Origin: Adlercreutzia equolifaciens DSM 19450
Lineage (GTDB): Bacteria > Actinomycetota > Coriobacteriia > Coriobacteriales > Eggerthellaceae
DNA length: 64,000 bases
Reading direction: 5' to 3'
Assembly: GCF_000478885.1 (NCBI RefSeq)
Contig: NC_022567.1
Span: 1,364,001 to 1,428,000 of the forward strand
Under the pieces are notes generated by a model that saw only the letters and a program-made list of their open reading frames with translations, had not been told where the DNA came from and did no database searches. Each line of letters begins with the position of its first letter. Within the stretch, counting starts at the first letter, position 1. Made by a program: the position numbers and the translations under genes. Below, piece by piece: positions 15,713 through 24,683 of this stretch.

Positions 15713-17986
15713 CTAGTAGCGGATGGAGGGGCTGGCGTAGGAGACCTCGTTGTCGTCGTTCCACACGATGCCGCCCTCGATGGTGGTGAGCTTCTTGGCG
15801 AACACCGTCTCCTGGCCCAGGCCGAAGGGCATCGTGACCACCTCGTACTGGCGCGCCTCCACGGTGTAGAGCACCTCGCCGTCGCCGCGGTAGGTGCAGC
15901 TCTTGATGTTCTCCACCTTGAAGCTGCCCTCGTCGTTGGTAAGGTTGGCCCCGGGCAGGATCTCGCGGGTAAGGTCCACCAGCTCGGTGCCGCGGGAGTG
16001 GGCGACATACAGTGTGACCTCGGAGCCGGAGTTCAGCTCGCTGCCGGCGGCCGGGTCGGTGGAGACGGCAGTGCCCTCCTCGATGTCCTCGGTGGTGTAC
16101 CACTCGCTCGTCACCTCGTAACCCTCGGCTTGAAGCGCGGCCTTGGCGTCGGCTTCTGACATGCCCTCCACATCGGGTACGGTGTAGGGAACGGCCACGG
16201 TGACGGTGATAGCGTCGCCGGATTTCGCCTCCGTGCCCGCTTCCGGGCTCACGGCCAGCACGGTGCCCGCGGCCTCGTTCGACTTCTCCTCGGTGTAGGT
16301 GACCGCCGTGAACCCTTCGGCCTCCAGAGCCTGGCCGGCCTCTTCGCTGGTGGCGCCCACGATGGCCGGCACGATGCGCGGTGCGGCCACGGAGAGTGTC
16401 ACGGTGCTGCCCTCTTCCGCGCGATGCCCCTGCTCGGGATCGCTCGAGAGCACCGTGCCCTGGGGATCGTCGGACTTCACTTCGACGGCCTGCGGGGCGA
16501 ACCCCTTGGCTGCCAAGGCGTCGACCGCCTCGGGCTGGGAGAGGCCCACTACCTCGGGGATGGTCTTGCCGCCCCACAGCTCGGCCATATAGGTGCCACC
16601 CGCTACGGCCGCCATCACCACGGCCAGGGCAATGCATGCGGCGGCGATGATCGGGCCTTTGGCGCGCGGGGGCCGTGCGGAGGGCCCTGGGAAGGGAGCC
16701 TCCCCATCGGCGCCATCGCGAACCGGCGCGGCCTCTTCGGGCGCCGAGAAATCTATGGAAGATTCCAGCTCAGGGGTTTCCTCCTCGATGGTCGAGGGGA
16801 AGGCCAGCTCGCCGGTGGCCCGGGGCGCGAGCGCTTCCTCGGTCTCGGCGATCGTGATCGCAGCCTGGTCGGCGACGACAATGGCGGAGGCGGCCTCCAT
16901 GAGAGCCGTTTCCTCGGCGGCGCAAGCGTCGCCCGACTCATTGGGCGACGCTTGCGCCGCCTCTTGCACCACCGGGGTCTCCGGAGTCGCCCCCGCCTCC
17001 TCCTGGGTCTTACGGGAGCGACCGCGGCCCTGACGATTCACCGAGGGCCGCGCCGCATGGGAGCCCATGCGCGCCGGACGCTTGCCCGACCGCTCGAACA
17101 GGCTCACTACCTCGTCCCCGCTGGACAGCACCTCGTCGAGATCGTCGTCCTTGGCGGTTGCATCTGCAGCTGCGAAGCCGGCGACGGCGCCAGGAATCGC
17201 ACCGAAAGCGACACCGGACGCATCGCCAGCCTTGGAGGCCTCGCTCTCAGCAACAGGGGCATCTTCGCCGGGCGTCGTGAATTCAGGCGCTTCTTCCATC
17301 TCGGCAGTCTCGGCTGCCACGGCCGCAGCTGCTGTCGCGGCAGCCACCCGCTCTTGCTCAAGCCGCTCGCGTTCTTCCCGCTCGGCAGCCTCGGCAGCGC
17401 GCCGGGCCTCGCGGGCCTCCTCCTCGGCTATCCGCCGCTGCTCGCGGACCTCGGCCTCGGCGGCGCGCAAACGCTCCTTCTCCGCAGCCGTTTCGGCGCG
17501 CAGGCGCTCCTTCTCGGCCCGCAGGAGCTCCTTGGCCTTGCGGGCCTCCTCCTTCTCCTGCATCTTCGAAAACTTCTTCGCGAGCTTCTTCTGTTGGCGG
17601 TCGCGGCGCCGCAGCTCCTTCTCCGTCGGTCCCATGGCGTAGCTGCGGGCGCGTGGCACGTACTCCTCGTTGATGCGCGGGATCTCGGCCGTGTCGCCCG
17701 CCTGAGTGGCCGCCGGCGGAACGTAACTTGAGTCGACCAGCCGCTCGAAGCCGGACAGGTCGGGGACATCGGGGCCGTCGGGCACCGGATCGACCAGATC
17801 GGCCACCGAGGCCCGCGGCGCCGGTTTGGAAGGTGCCGGGGCGACGTCGGGCACGCGCACGACCGGGGGCACCTCCACCACGGGAGGCACCGACACTTTC
17901 GCCGAGGCGGCCACGAACACTTCGCCGCAGTTCTCGCAGAACGCGGCGTCGTCACGATTATCGAATGAGCAGTGAGGGCATTTCAT
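15713..17986 (-). CDS. Membrane protein with zinc ribbon, coiled coil and three PASTA domains
   Basis: A 757-residue protein that is not a PASTA kinase: no kinase domain is present. In order it has a zinc ribbon (C3-P-H-C6 and C17-E-N-C20), a Pro/Ala-rich region, a charged Arg/Glu/Ala coiled coil (about 120-220), an acidic disordered region, one membrane helix (about 437-459) and three PASTA repeats (about 463-665; PEVVGLSQPEAVDALAAKG, PAIVGATSEEAGQALEAEG, PDVEGMSEADAKAALQAEG). A unique 90-residue C-terminal domain ends the protein. PASTA domains bind peptidoglycan fragments, so the C-terminal half is outside and the zinc ribbon and coiled coil are cytosolic. The ATG at 17986 has AGGAGA 6 nt upstream. 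The biological role is unknown; a link between wall synthesis and cytosolic partners is only inference. Confidence 0.8.
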   Translation of the reverse strand: MKCPHCSFDNRDDAAFCENCGEVFVAASAKVSVPPVVEVPPVVRVPDVAPAPSKPAPRASVADLVDPVPDGPDVPDLSGFERLVDSSYVPPAATQAGDTAEIPRINEEYVPRARSYAMGPTEKELRRRDRQQKKLAKKFSKMQEKEEARKAKELLRAEKERLRAETAAEKERLRAAEAEVREQRRIAEEEAREARRAAEAAEREERERLEQERVAAATAAAAVAAETAEMEEAPEFTTPGEDAPVAESEASKAGDASGVAFGAIPGAVAGFAAADATAKDDDLDEVLSSGDEVVSLFERSGKRPARMGSHAARPSVNRQGRGRSRKTQEEAGATPETPVVQEAAQASPNESGDACAAEETALMEAASAIVVADQAAITIAETEEALAPRATGELAFPSTIEEETPELESSIDFSAPEEAAPVRDGADGEAPFPGPSARPPRAKGPIIAAACIALAVVMAAVAGGTYMAELWGGKTIPEVVGLSQPEAVDALAAKGFAPQAVEVKSDDPQGTVLSSDPEQGHRAEEGSTVTLSVAAPRIVPAIVGATSEEAGQALEAEGFTAVTYTEEKSNEAAGTVLAVSPEAGTEAKSGDAITVTVAVPYTVPDVEGMSEADAKAALQAEGYEVTSEWYTTEDIEEGTAVSTDPAAGSELNSGSEVTLYVAHSRGTELVDLTREILPGANLTNDEGSFKVENIKSCTYRGDGEVLYTVEARQYEVVTMPFGLGQETVFAKKLTTIEGGIVWNDDNEVSYASPSIRY

Positions 17987-18076
17987 CGACATTCTCCTCA
18001 TTGATTGCACAGATAAGGAGAATTGTACCCGATTATTCTGAATATAGCCCCCATATCCAGCAACAACAAAGTTACT

Positions 18077-18116
18077 GGTTCGCCCAAGGAAGTCAGCGAG
18101 GGTCCGACAGGTGCCT
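18077..18116 (+). repeat. 40-bp direct repeat, copy 1 (partner at 55222)
   Basis: Forty bases starting GGTTCGCCCAAGGAAGTCAG match 55222-55261 with one mismatch. The last two bases overlap the era stop codon. The copy at 55222 is part of a larger inverted-repeat element; here only the left arm is seen. Confidence 0.8.
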
Positions 18117-19068
18117 AGGCCCCTTCCCCGTAGCCGAATCTTCGGATCTGGTTGGCGTCGCGGCGCCAGTTTTTGCGCACCTTCACCGACAGATCCAAAA
18201 ACACCTTCGCGCCGAGCAGAAGCTCCAGGTCCTTGCGAGCCTCGGTGCCGATGCGCTTGATGGCCGCCCCGCGCTTGCCGATGATGATGCCCTTCTGGCT
18301 GTCGCGCTCCACGTAGATGACCGCGTAGATGCGGTACAGGTTCGGCTTCTCGAATTCCATCTCCTCCACAGCCACGCCGATGGCATGGGGCACCTCGTCG
18401 AAAAAGTTACGCAGGATCTTCTCGCGGATGAACTCCGCCACCATGACCTCCAGCGGCTGGTCGGTCTCCATGTCGGCCGGGAACCACGCCGGGCCCTCGG
18501 GTAGAAGAAACTGCACCTCCTCCACGAAGACGTCCACGTTGCGGCCCGTCTCGGCCGAGAGCGCCACCATGGCGTCCCAGTCGCAGAGCTTCTCGGCCGC
18601 CTCGCGCTGGGCGCTGATCTCGGCATCGCTCGCCAGGTCGGTCTTGGAAAGCACGCAGATCTTCGCCGAACCCTTGGCAGCGCGCACCTGGGCGGCCACC
18701 CACTCGTCGCCGCGCCCAATGGGCTTGGACGCATCGATGAGCATGGCCACGACGTCCACGTCCTCCAAAGCCTTGATGGCGCTCGTGTTCAGCTCCTCGC
18801 CGAGGGCGTCCTGGGGCTTGTGCAAGCCGGGAGTGTCCACGATGATCATCTGCACGGCGTCGGTGGTGTGCACGGCACGGAAGCGGTGGCGCGTCGTCTG
18901 GGCCGTGTTCGAGGTGATGGCGATCTTCTTGCCCATGATGGCGTTCAGAAGCGTCGACTTCCCGGCGTTGGGGCGCCCGACCAGCGTCACGAATCCGCTC
19001 TTGAAGTCAGGATTGGTGGGAAACGAGCCCCCCATGGGGTTTTCAGCGAAGTAGGCGTCGAGATCCAT
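18115..19068 (-). CDS. era: GTPase Era
   Basis: Era binds the 3' end of 16S rRNA and acts in 30S assembly. The 317-residue protein has G1 GRPNAGKS, G3 DTPG and an SKTD in place of NKxD as G4. A C-terminal KH domain contains IIIGKRGAAIKRIGTEARKD. The first 20 or so residues are a short extension. It lies downstream of the kinase-ybeY-phoH genes in the common order. The stop codon lies inside the end of a 40-bp intergenic repeat. Confidence 0.97.
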   Translation of the reverse strand: MDLDAYFAENPMGGSFPTNPDFKSGFVTLVGRPNAGKSTLLNAIMGKKIAITSNTAQTTRHRFRAVHTTDAVQMIIVDTPGLHKPQDALGEELNTSAIKALEDVDVVAMLIDASKPIGRGDEWVAAQVRAAKGSAKICVLSKTDLASDAEISAQREAAEKLCDWDAMVALSAETGRNVDVFVEEVQFLLPEGPAWFPADMETDQPLEVMVAEFIREKILRNFFDEVPHAIGVAVEEMEFEKPNLYRIYAVIYVERDSQKGIIIGKRGAAIKRIGTEARKDLELLLGAKVFLDLSVKVRKNWRRDANQIRRFGYGEGA

Positions 19069-19101
19069 GAAATTCCTTTCGAAGAGGTGGGGCGTCGTGC
19101 G

Positions 19102-19527
19102 TTAGAGGAGGTCGAGCACATAGGGCGCGAAGACGATGAGCCCGACAATCACCGAGCCCGCTGAAGCCAAAAGCACGGCCCCGGCCGCCGCGTCCTTGGC
19201 CGCGCGGGCCAACTCGTGCCATTCGGGCGAGGCGAGATCAACCGCCGACTCGATGGCGGTGTTCACCACCTCGGCCACGGACACGACGATGATGCAGAGC
19301 ACGATGGCGAGCCAATCGACGCGGCTGATGCCCAAGGCGAATCCGGCTGCGACGGCGGCAAGGCCCAGAACCACCTGGATCTTCAGGTTGCGTTGGGAGC
19401 GGAAGGCGTAGGCGATGCCGGCGGCCGCGCAGCGGAAGGCGCACGCGAGCGGGAAGCGCCCCTCCCCGCAACGGCGGCTCTCCCCCGCTCTGCGCACGAG
19501 CGATCTCATCTTATCGTCGTCGGCCAA
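19102..19527 (-). CDS. dgkA: Undecaprenol/diacylglycerol kinase (DgkA family)
   Basis: A small integral-membrane kinase of 141 residues. In Gram-positive relatives it phosphorylates undecaprenol to recycle the wall lipid carrier. The family signature EVVNTAIESAVDL is present, with three membrane helices. I place the start at TTG 19527 because AGGGG lies 7 nt upstream; the ATG at 19509 has no ribosome site. The preceding ybeY stop is 19 bp away. era follows after 33 bp. Confidence 0.88.
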   Translation of the reverse strand: MADDDKMRSLVRRAGESRRCGEGRFPLACAFRCAAAGIAYAFRSQRNLKIQVVLGLAAVAAGFALGISRVDWLAIVLCIIVVSVAEVVNTAIESAVDLASPEWHELARAAKDAAAGAVLLASAGSVIVGLIVFAPYVLDLL

Positions 19528-19546
19528 CGGGCTGCCCCTCAAGCGC

Positions 19547-20035
19547 TCAGCGGTTCTCGGAGACAGCGGGCAGGTCGCGCTCGGTCCAGGCCGTGAGCAG
19601 CTCGCGCTCGCGGGCCTCCATGACCTCGGCCTCCTCGTCCACGATGTGATCGTAGCCGCACAGGTGCAGAAGCCCGTGCACGATGAGCAGCGACACTTCC
19701 TGCTCGAAGGAGTTGCCGAACTCGGTGCTCTGACGCGCGGCCACGTCGGGCGCGATGATGATGTCGCCCAGCTCGTAGACCGGGCAGCTCGGCCCATCGG
19801 CGGCGGTGATGTCGTCGTCGATGTTGTCGCATTCGAAGGAGAGCACGTCGGTGGGTCCTTCCATGCCGCGGAAGCGCTCGTTCAGCTCGGCCATGGCCGT
19901 ATCGTCCACAAAGCTGATGGAGACCTCCGTGTTGATGGGCTTCCCCTCGCGCTCGAGCACGAACAGGGCCAGGTCGCGAATGGGAAGGGAGGCGAGATCC
20001 TCCTCGCGATGTCCGTAGGTGATGAGGATTTCCAT
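19547..20035 (-). CDS. ybeY: Endoribonuclease YbeY
   Basis: A zinc-dependent RNase for 16S rRNA 3'-end maturation and ribosome quality control. The 162-residue protein carries the metal site HGLLHLCGYDH and the FVDDTAMAELNERFRG and PTDVLSFE segments. The ATG at 20035 is 3 bp past the phoH stop, so translation is probably coupled. The order phoH-ybeY-dgkA-era is a conserved ribosome and envelope module. Confidence 0.96.
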   Translation of the reverse strand: MEILITYGHREEDLASLPIRDLALFVLEREGKPINTEVSISFVDDTAMAELNERFRGMEGPTDVLSFECDNIDDDITAADGPSCPVYELGDIIIAPDVAARQSTEFGNSFEQEVSLLIVHGLLHLCGYDHIVDEEAEVMEARERELLTAWTERDLPAVSENR

Positions 20036-20038
20036 GGG

Positions 20039-21007
20039 CTATCTTGCCTTTCCCGCCGCGCGCTCGTAGGCGGCCACGATGGTCGCCACCAGGGAGTGGC
20101 GCACGACGTCTTTGCCGGAAAGATCGCAGAACGCGATGTCGTCGATGCCCTCGAGGACGGAGCGCACCTGCACAAGGCCGCTCTCCCCGCGGGGCAGATC
20201 GATTTGAGAGATGTCGCCGGTGACGACGATTTTCGAGCCGAACCCCAAGCGCGTGAGCGCCATCTTCATCTGCTCGGGCGTGGTGTTCTGGGCCTCGTCC
20301 AAGATAATGAAGGCGTCATTTAACGTGCGCCCGCGCATGAAGGCGAGAGGAGCGATCTCGATGGTGCCGTTCTCGATGAGGGCATTCGTCCGCTCCTGAT
20401 CGAACATGGAGTACAGCGCGTCGTAGAGCGGCCGGATGTAGGGATCCACCTTCTCGAAGAGCGTGCCCGGCAGAAAGCCGAGGTTTTCGCCGGCCTCGAC
20501 GATCGGGCGCGACAGCACGATGCGGCCGACCTCCTTGCGCTTCAGGGCCGCCACCGCCATGGCCATGGCCAGGTAGGTCTTTCCCGTGCCGGCCGGCCCT
20601 ATGGCGAAGGTGACCGTGTTGTCGCGGATGGCGTCGACGTAGTGCTTCTGGCCGGCGGTCTTCGGTCGGATGGCCCGGCCCCTGAAGGTGAGCAGCACAT
20701 CGTCGCGCAGGGCGGCGGGGGCGAACTCCGCCTGGCGGAGCAGCTCGACGGAACGGCGCACCGAGTCGGTATCGGGGGCCTGCCCTTCCTCCACCGTTTT
20801 GAACAGGTCGGCGAACAGCGCGGTGAGCTGCTGCACCTCCACGGCGTTCCCCTCGATGACGATGCGATCGCCCCGCACGGTGAGCCGAGCGTCGAAGGAC
20901 TCCTCCAGCACGTGGAGGATCTCGTCGGAGGCGCCGACGACGAGGGCCATATCCACCCCGCCGGGCGCCGTGAGCGTTGTCTGCATCAAATCAGTCATGG
21001 TAGCCAT
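20039..21007 (-). CDS. phoH: PhoH-like ATPase
   Basis: A 322-residue P-loop ATPase of the PhoH/YbeZ family, which usually partners YbeY in RNA metabolism. The core contains FAIGPAGTGKTYLAMAMAVA (Walker A), FIILDEAQNTTPEQMKMALT (Walker B and motif III) and KIVVTGDISQIDLPRG. An N-terminal KH-like region is present. Only a weak AGGG lies 5 nt before the ATG. Upstream is a 391-bp non-coding region. Confidence 0.94.
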   Translation of the reverse strand: MATMTDLMQTTLTAPGGVDMALVVGASDEILHVLEESFDARLTVRGDRIVIEGNAVEVQQLTALFADLFKTVEEGQAPDTDSVRRSVELLRQAEFAPAALRDDVLLTFRGRAIRPKTAGQKHYVDAIRDNTVTFAIGPAGTGKTYLAMAMAVAALKRKEVGRIVLSRPIVEAGENLGFLPGTLFEKVDPYIRPLYDALYSMFDQERTNALIENGTIEIAPLAFMRGRTLNDAFIILDEAQNTTPEQMKMALTRLGFGSKIVVTGDISQIDLPRGESGLVQVRSVLEGIDDIAFCDLSGKDVVRHSLVATIVAAYERAAGKAR

Positions 21008-21140
21008 TGTACCCTATGTTGCGCGCCGTGTTGTGCGCCTGCTCCAAAACTTCTCTTGGCGTTCCCTCTCAAACAAACTTGACGCTTTGGGCGAACACCG
21101 TAGAACTTCCCAGCTATGCTTCGGTCGACGAACCCCTTCG

Positions 21141-21311
21141 GTTTGCATGAGATTGACGGTTATGAGCGTCTCGGGGGTGCGGATTTCGCGAAGTTGCGCA
21201 CGTACTGAAGTAAGTCAAAGCACTGATCAGGCATTTCCCAAAGCTTGAGACACGACCGTGAAGCACCGCATTCCGCCGAGACGCTCATAGCCGTAAATCT
21301 CATGCAGAAAC
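21141..21311. repeat. Inverted-repeat element with arms of about 37 bp (phoH-mtaB gap)
   Basis: The left arm 21141-21177 and right arm 21273-21311 are imperfect inverted repeats. Both carry GCATGAGATT, ACGG/ACGGC and ATGAGCGTCTCGG in the same order when one arm is reverse-complemented; a 2-nt gap and a few substitutions separate them. They enclose about 95 nt without an open frame. The element takes up nearly half of the 391-bp gap 21008-21398, which holds no recognisable gene. It could be a MITE-like sequence or a structured RNA. Confidence 0.75.
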
Positions 21312-21398
21312 AGCGATGTCAGTTAGCAGAGAAGAGCGCAACGACATAATGCTTCACCCTCTCCCCTTGTCGCACAACAACTTCCGAAGATCCAGCAA

Positions 21399-22679
21399 TT
21401 ACCGTAAATGTACTGGCACAAGCGATCCCGCGTCTGCGCCCGCAGGGGCAGCTACCTCGTGGTAGCTTTCGGTGGTGGCTACTTCGGGGGTTTCCACGAG
21501 GGCCAGCTCGATGGTGCCGGCGCGGGAGGCGCGGTCGGCGGCGGCGAGCTCATCGGAAAGCGCACGCAAGCAGGCGGCCCGGGCGGACTTCGCCTCCGGG
21601 GGCACCTGGTCGGCGCGGGCGGCCGCGGGCGTTCCCTCGCGCTTGGAATAGGGAAACACGTGGATCTTCGAGAAGCCGACGTGGCGGACGAGCTCGCAGG
21701 TGTCCTGGAAGTCCTCATCGGTCTCGCCGGGGAAACCCACGATGATGTCGGTGGTCAGCGCGATGGAGGGGACGCTGGCGCGCAGGTAGTCGGCCAGCTG
21801 GCGGAACTCGTGAGCGTCGTAGGGGCGCGCCATCTCGCGCAGGACCCGGGAGGATCCAGACTGCAAAGGAAGGTGCAGATGGCGGCAGATGCGGCCGTCG
21901 GCCTCGGCAAGGAGCGAGACGAACTCGCCGGTCACGTCCATGGGCTCAATGGAGCCGATGCGGAAGCGACAGGGAGGCTCGTCCGGCCCGTGCAGGTCGG
22001 CCGTAGCCGCAAGCAGGCGGCGGCAAAGGTCGGCCAGATCTGCTCCACCATCGTCGTAGGAGCCCAGGTTGATGCCGGTGAGCACGATCTCGCGGACGCC
22101 GGATTCCGCGAGCGCCACGGCCTCGGCCACCACTTCGTCGGCCGGCCGACTCGTCGCGCGGCCGCGAGCCACGTGCACGATGCAGTAAGTGCAGGCGTTG
22201 TCGCAGCCGTCCTGCACTTTAACGCCGATGCGCGTGCGGCCCCCAAATGCCGCGAGATCCTTCGACTTAGCACCTGCGACGCTGCGCTCAGGATGACACG
22301 AGGAGGGGTCGTCGGCGTCGCGGCCGAGGTGACGCGGAGCATCCTGAAGCGCAGGCAGCGCTTCTTCTAGGAAGAGGGTCATCTCCGCTTTGGGGACGAC
22401 GCGCACGCGGGAATCGATAGCTTGGAACCAATCGGGGTCAATGGCGGCGGCGCAACCGGTGACGATGACCTGCGCGCCCTCGTTAGCAGAGAGTGCACGA
22501 CGGACGGCCTTGCGGGTCTTCTTCTCGGCTTCGCCGGTGACCGTGCAGGTGTTTACGATGATGAGGTCAGCCGCAGATTCTGCCACAGGAGCACCCCCGC
22601 GCTCGCCGAGCAGCCGCTCGAAGCCGTCGGCCTCCACGCGGTTCACTTTGCAGCCCAGATTGATGATGGAGAACTTCAT
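21399..22679 (-). CDS. mtaB: tRNA (t6A37) methylthiotransferase MtaB
   Basis: A radical-SAM methylthiotransferase that converts t6A37 to ms2t6A37 in ANN-decoding tRNAs. The 426-residue protein starts MKFSIINLGCKVNRVEADGF, typical of MtaB, with cluster cysteines in VNTCTVTG and VTGCAA. The radical-SAM triad is CDNACTYC. A foreign repeat encodes SCHPERSVAGAKSKDL between the two domains. The gene overlaps rsmE by 4 nt (ATGA). Confidence 0.93.
   Translation of the reverse strand: MKFSIINLGCKVNRVEADGFERLLGERGGAPVAESAADLIIVNTCTVTGEAEKKTRKAVRRALSANEGAQVIVTGCAAAIDPDWFQAIDSRVRVVPKAEMTLFLEEALPALQDAPRHLGRDADDPSSCHPERSVAGAKSKDLAAFGGRTRIGVKVQDGCDNACTYCIVHVARGRATSRPADEVVAEAVALAESGVREIVLTGINLGSYDDGGADLADLCRRLLAATADLHGPDEPPCRFRIGSIEPMDVTGEFVSLLAEADGRICRHLHLPLQSGSSRVLREMARPYDAHEFRQLADYLRASVPSIALTTDIIVGFPGETDEDFQDTCELVRHVGFSKIHVFPYSKREGTPAAARADQVPPEAKSARAACLRALSDELAAADRASRAGTIELALVETPEVATTESYHEVAAPAGADAGSLVPVHLR
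22255..22299. repeat. Dispersed palindromic repeat inserted in frame inside mtaB
   Basis: The plus strand reads AGATCCTTCGAC then, after a short variable centre, TGCGCTCAGGATGACAC. From memory this matches a repeat scattered through many unrelated bacterial genomes and translated as CHPERS-type peptides. It lies in the linker between the N-terminal MTTase domain and the radical-SAM domain, and the reading frame is kept. The identification needs a database search. Confidence 0.7.
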
Positions 22680-23467
22680 GCGTTGCCCATGCCGCCCAGC
22701 TCGTAGAGCACGAGGGCCGGGGCCACGATGCCGGCTGTTTCGGTACGCAGGATGGACGGGCCCAGCGTCACGAGGCGCGCGCGGCCGTTGCAGCCGAGAA
22801 GAAGCTGCACCTCCTCCTCGGCGAGGCCCCCCTCAGGGCCCACGACCACGGCGATGCGGGCGTCGGCTGCCGGCGTGCACGTCGCGAGGAGCGCGTCCTG
22901 CACGGCCTCGCGCAGGCTCGCCGTCCCGGGCGCCTCTTCCCAGCACACGAGCACGGCCGTCGCCTGGTCGAGCATCGCGGCCGCCTCGCGCACGGAGACG
23001 GGCTCGGCGACCTCCGGCACCCGGGCCTGCCCCGATTGCATGGCCGCGCTTTTGGCGATGGCCCGCCACCGCTCCGTCTTCGCAGCCGCCTTCTTTGCGT
23101 CCAGCTTCACGATGGAGCGGGCGCAGGTAAGGGGAACGAAGGCCGCCACGCCTACCTCGGTGGCATGGCGGATGACAGTCTCCATCTTGTCGCCCTTGGC
23201 CAGGCCCTGCAGCAGAATCACCTGCGGGCCGGCCTCGCTCGCGTCTTCATGGCGCGCAATGGAAACGAGGGGCAACTCGTCCGCAAAATCGACGATCTCG
23301 CATTCGAAGTAATCCTGGTCGGCGTCGATCACCGCGATGTGCTCCCCCGTCGTCAGCCGGAGCACCCGCGCGTGCTTCGCGTCGTCGGCCTCAAGGCGCA
23401 GCGGGAACACTGCCTCCGTTTCGGCAGCGAGCACTTGGTTTTCCAGGAAGAAGCGCGGCAGCGACAT
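22676..23467 (-). CDS. rsmE: 16S rRNA (uracil(1498)-N3)-methyltransferase
   Basis: RsmE methylates U1498 in the decoding centre. The 263-residue SPOUT protein starts MSLPRFFLENQV, has the LLQGLAKGDKMETVIRHATE segment with EVGV, and ends with the knot motif VVVGPEGGLAEEEV followed by LGPSILRTETA. It overlaps mtaB by 4 nt and follows dnaJ after 11 bp, so it belongs to the hrcA operon. Confidence 0.96.
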   Translation of the reverse strand: MSLPRFFLENQVLAAETEAVFPLRLEADDAKHARVLRLTTGEHIAVIDADQDYFECEIVDFADELPLVSIARHEDASEAGPQVILLQGLAKGDKMETVIRHATEVGVAAFVPLTCARSIVKLDAKKAAAKTERWRAIAKSAAMQSGQARVPEVAEPVSVREAAAMLDQATAVLVCWEEAPGTASLREAVQDALLATCTPAADARIAVVVGPEGGLAEEEVQLLLGCNGRARLVTLGPSILRTETAGIVAPALVLYELGGMGNA

Positions 23468-23478
23468 GATCGGCGGCC

Positions 23479-24627
23479 TTATTCGAAAATGTCGCGGAGC
23501 TTCTGCAAGGGCGAACGCTTCTCCTCGTTCACGTCCTCGCCCATCTCCGCCGCCAGCTCTTCCAGAAGTTCACGCTCGCGCTTGGAGAGCTTCCTCGGCA
23601 CCTCCACGGCGATATGCGCGAACAAGTCGCCACGGGCATCGCTTTTCAGGCGCGGCATGCCGAAGCTCTTCACGCGCACGATCTGGTCGTTCTGGCAGCC
23701 CTCGGGGATGGCAACCGTGACCTTCTCGTCCTCGTAGATGCCGTCGATTTCGATATCGGCGCCGAGCGCCGCCTGCACCATGGGAACCACGAGCTTGCAG
23801 TGCAGGTTGTCGCCGTCGCGCTCGAAGAACTCGTCGGGGGCGATGCGCACGGTGACGATGAGGTCGCCGGCCGGCGCACCCTGCATGCCCGCCTCGCCGA
23901 AGCCGTGGATGCGCAGCTGCTGGCCGTCGCGAATGCCCTTGGGAATCTCCACCGAGACGCGCTGGCGGTCGGGCACGCGGCCCTGACCCTCGCACTCGGG
24001 ACACGGGTTGTCGATGACCGTGCCGGTGCCGTGGCAGGCGGGACAGGTGCTCGCCGATTGCATGTCGCCCAAGAAGGTGTGCTGCACGGTGACGACGCGC
24101 CCGGTGCCGTGGCACTCCTCGCAGGTCACTTCCTTGCCGTCCTCGCCCAGACCCGTGCCGTCGCAATCGGGGCACGGCGCCAGGCGGTCGTAAACGATCT
24201 CCTTCTTCTCGCCGGTCGCCGCCTCTTTCAGCGTGATGCGGATGCCCACGCCCATGTCGCGGCCGTCCTTGCGCACCTGGCGTCCGCCTGCGGCCGCGCC
24301 GCCGAAGAAGGTGGAGAAGATGTCGCCCATGCCGCCGAAGCCGCCACCGAACAGGTCCTCGAAATCGATGCCGACGCCGCCGTAGGGGCCGCCGCCGCTC
24401 GCCGCGCCGGGAATCGTGCCAAAGCGGTCGTACTGGGCCTTCTTCTGGGGGTCGGACAGCACGTCGTAGGCCTCGTTCAGCTCCTTGAACTGGTCTTCGG
24501 CATCCGGTGCCTTGTTCACGTCCGGGTGCAGCTCCCGCGCCCTGTGGCGAAATGCTTTCTTGATCTCGGCTTCGGAGGCGTCGCGGGAGACGCCGAGGAT
24601 TTCGTAGAGGTCCTTAGTTGCGGCCAT
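23479..24627 (-). CDS. dnaJ: Chaperone DnaJ
   Basis: The Hsp40 co-chaperone that delivers clients to DnaK and stimulates its ATPase. The 382-residue protein has a J domain with HPD ([13 protein letters not shown]), a Gly/Phe-rich linker ([12 protein letters not shown]), four zinc modules ([32 protein letters not shown]) and a C-terminal substrate domain. The ATG at 24627 gives [14 protein letters not shown]; the frame is open far upstream but overlaps hrcA. 56 bp separate it from hrcA. Confidence 0.97.
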   Translation of the reverse strand: MAATKDLYEILGVSRDASEAEIKKAFRHRARELHPDVNKAPDAEDQFKELNEAYDVLSDPQKKAQYDRFGTIPGAASGGGPYGGVGIDFEDLFGGGFGGMGDIFSTFFGGAAAGGRQVRKDGRDMGVGIRITLKEAATGEKKEIVYDRLAPCPDCDGTGLGEDGKEVTCEECHGTGRVVTVQHTFLGDMQSASTCPACHGTGTVIDNPCPECEGQGRVPDRQRVSVEIPKGIRDGQQLRIHGFGEAGMQGAPAGDLIVTVRIAPDEFFERDGDNLHCKLVVPMVQAALGADIEIDGIYEDEKVTVAIPEGCQNDQIVRVKSFGMPRLKSDARGDLFAHIAVEVPRKLSKRERELLEELAAEMGEDVNEEKRSPLQKLRDIFE

Positions 24628-24683
24628 GATAGGTGAATCTTGCCTTTCTTCGTTCGCTCTTCTGTGTTCTTGGTAACGCGCGG

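Noticed and set aside
15713..17986. Assignment as a PknB-type Ser/Thr kinase because of PASTA repeats
   Set aside because: No kinase motifs (no HRD, DFG or glycine loop); the N-terminus is a zinc ribbon and coiled coil.
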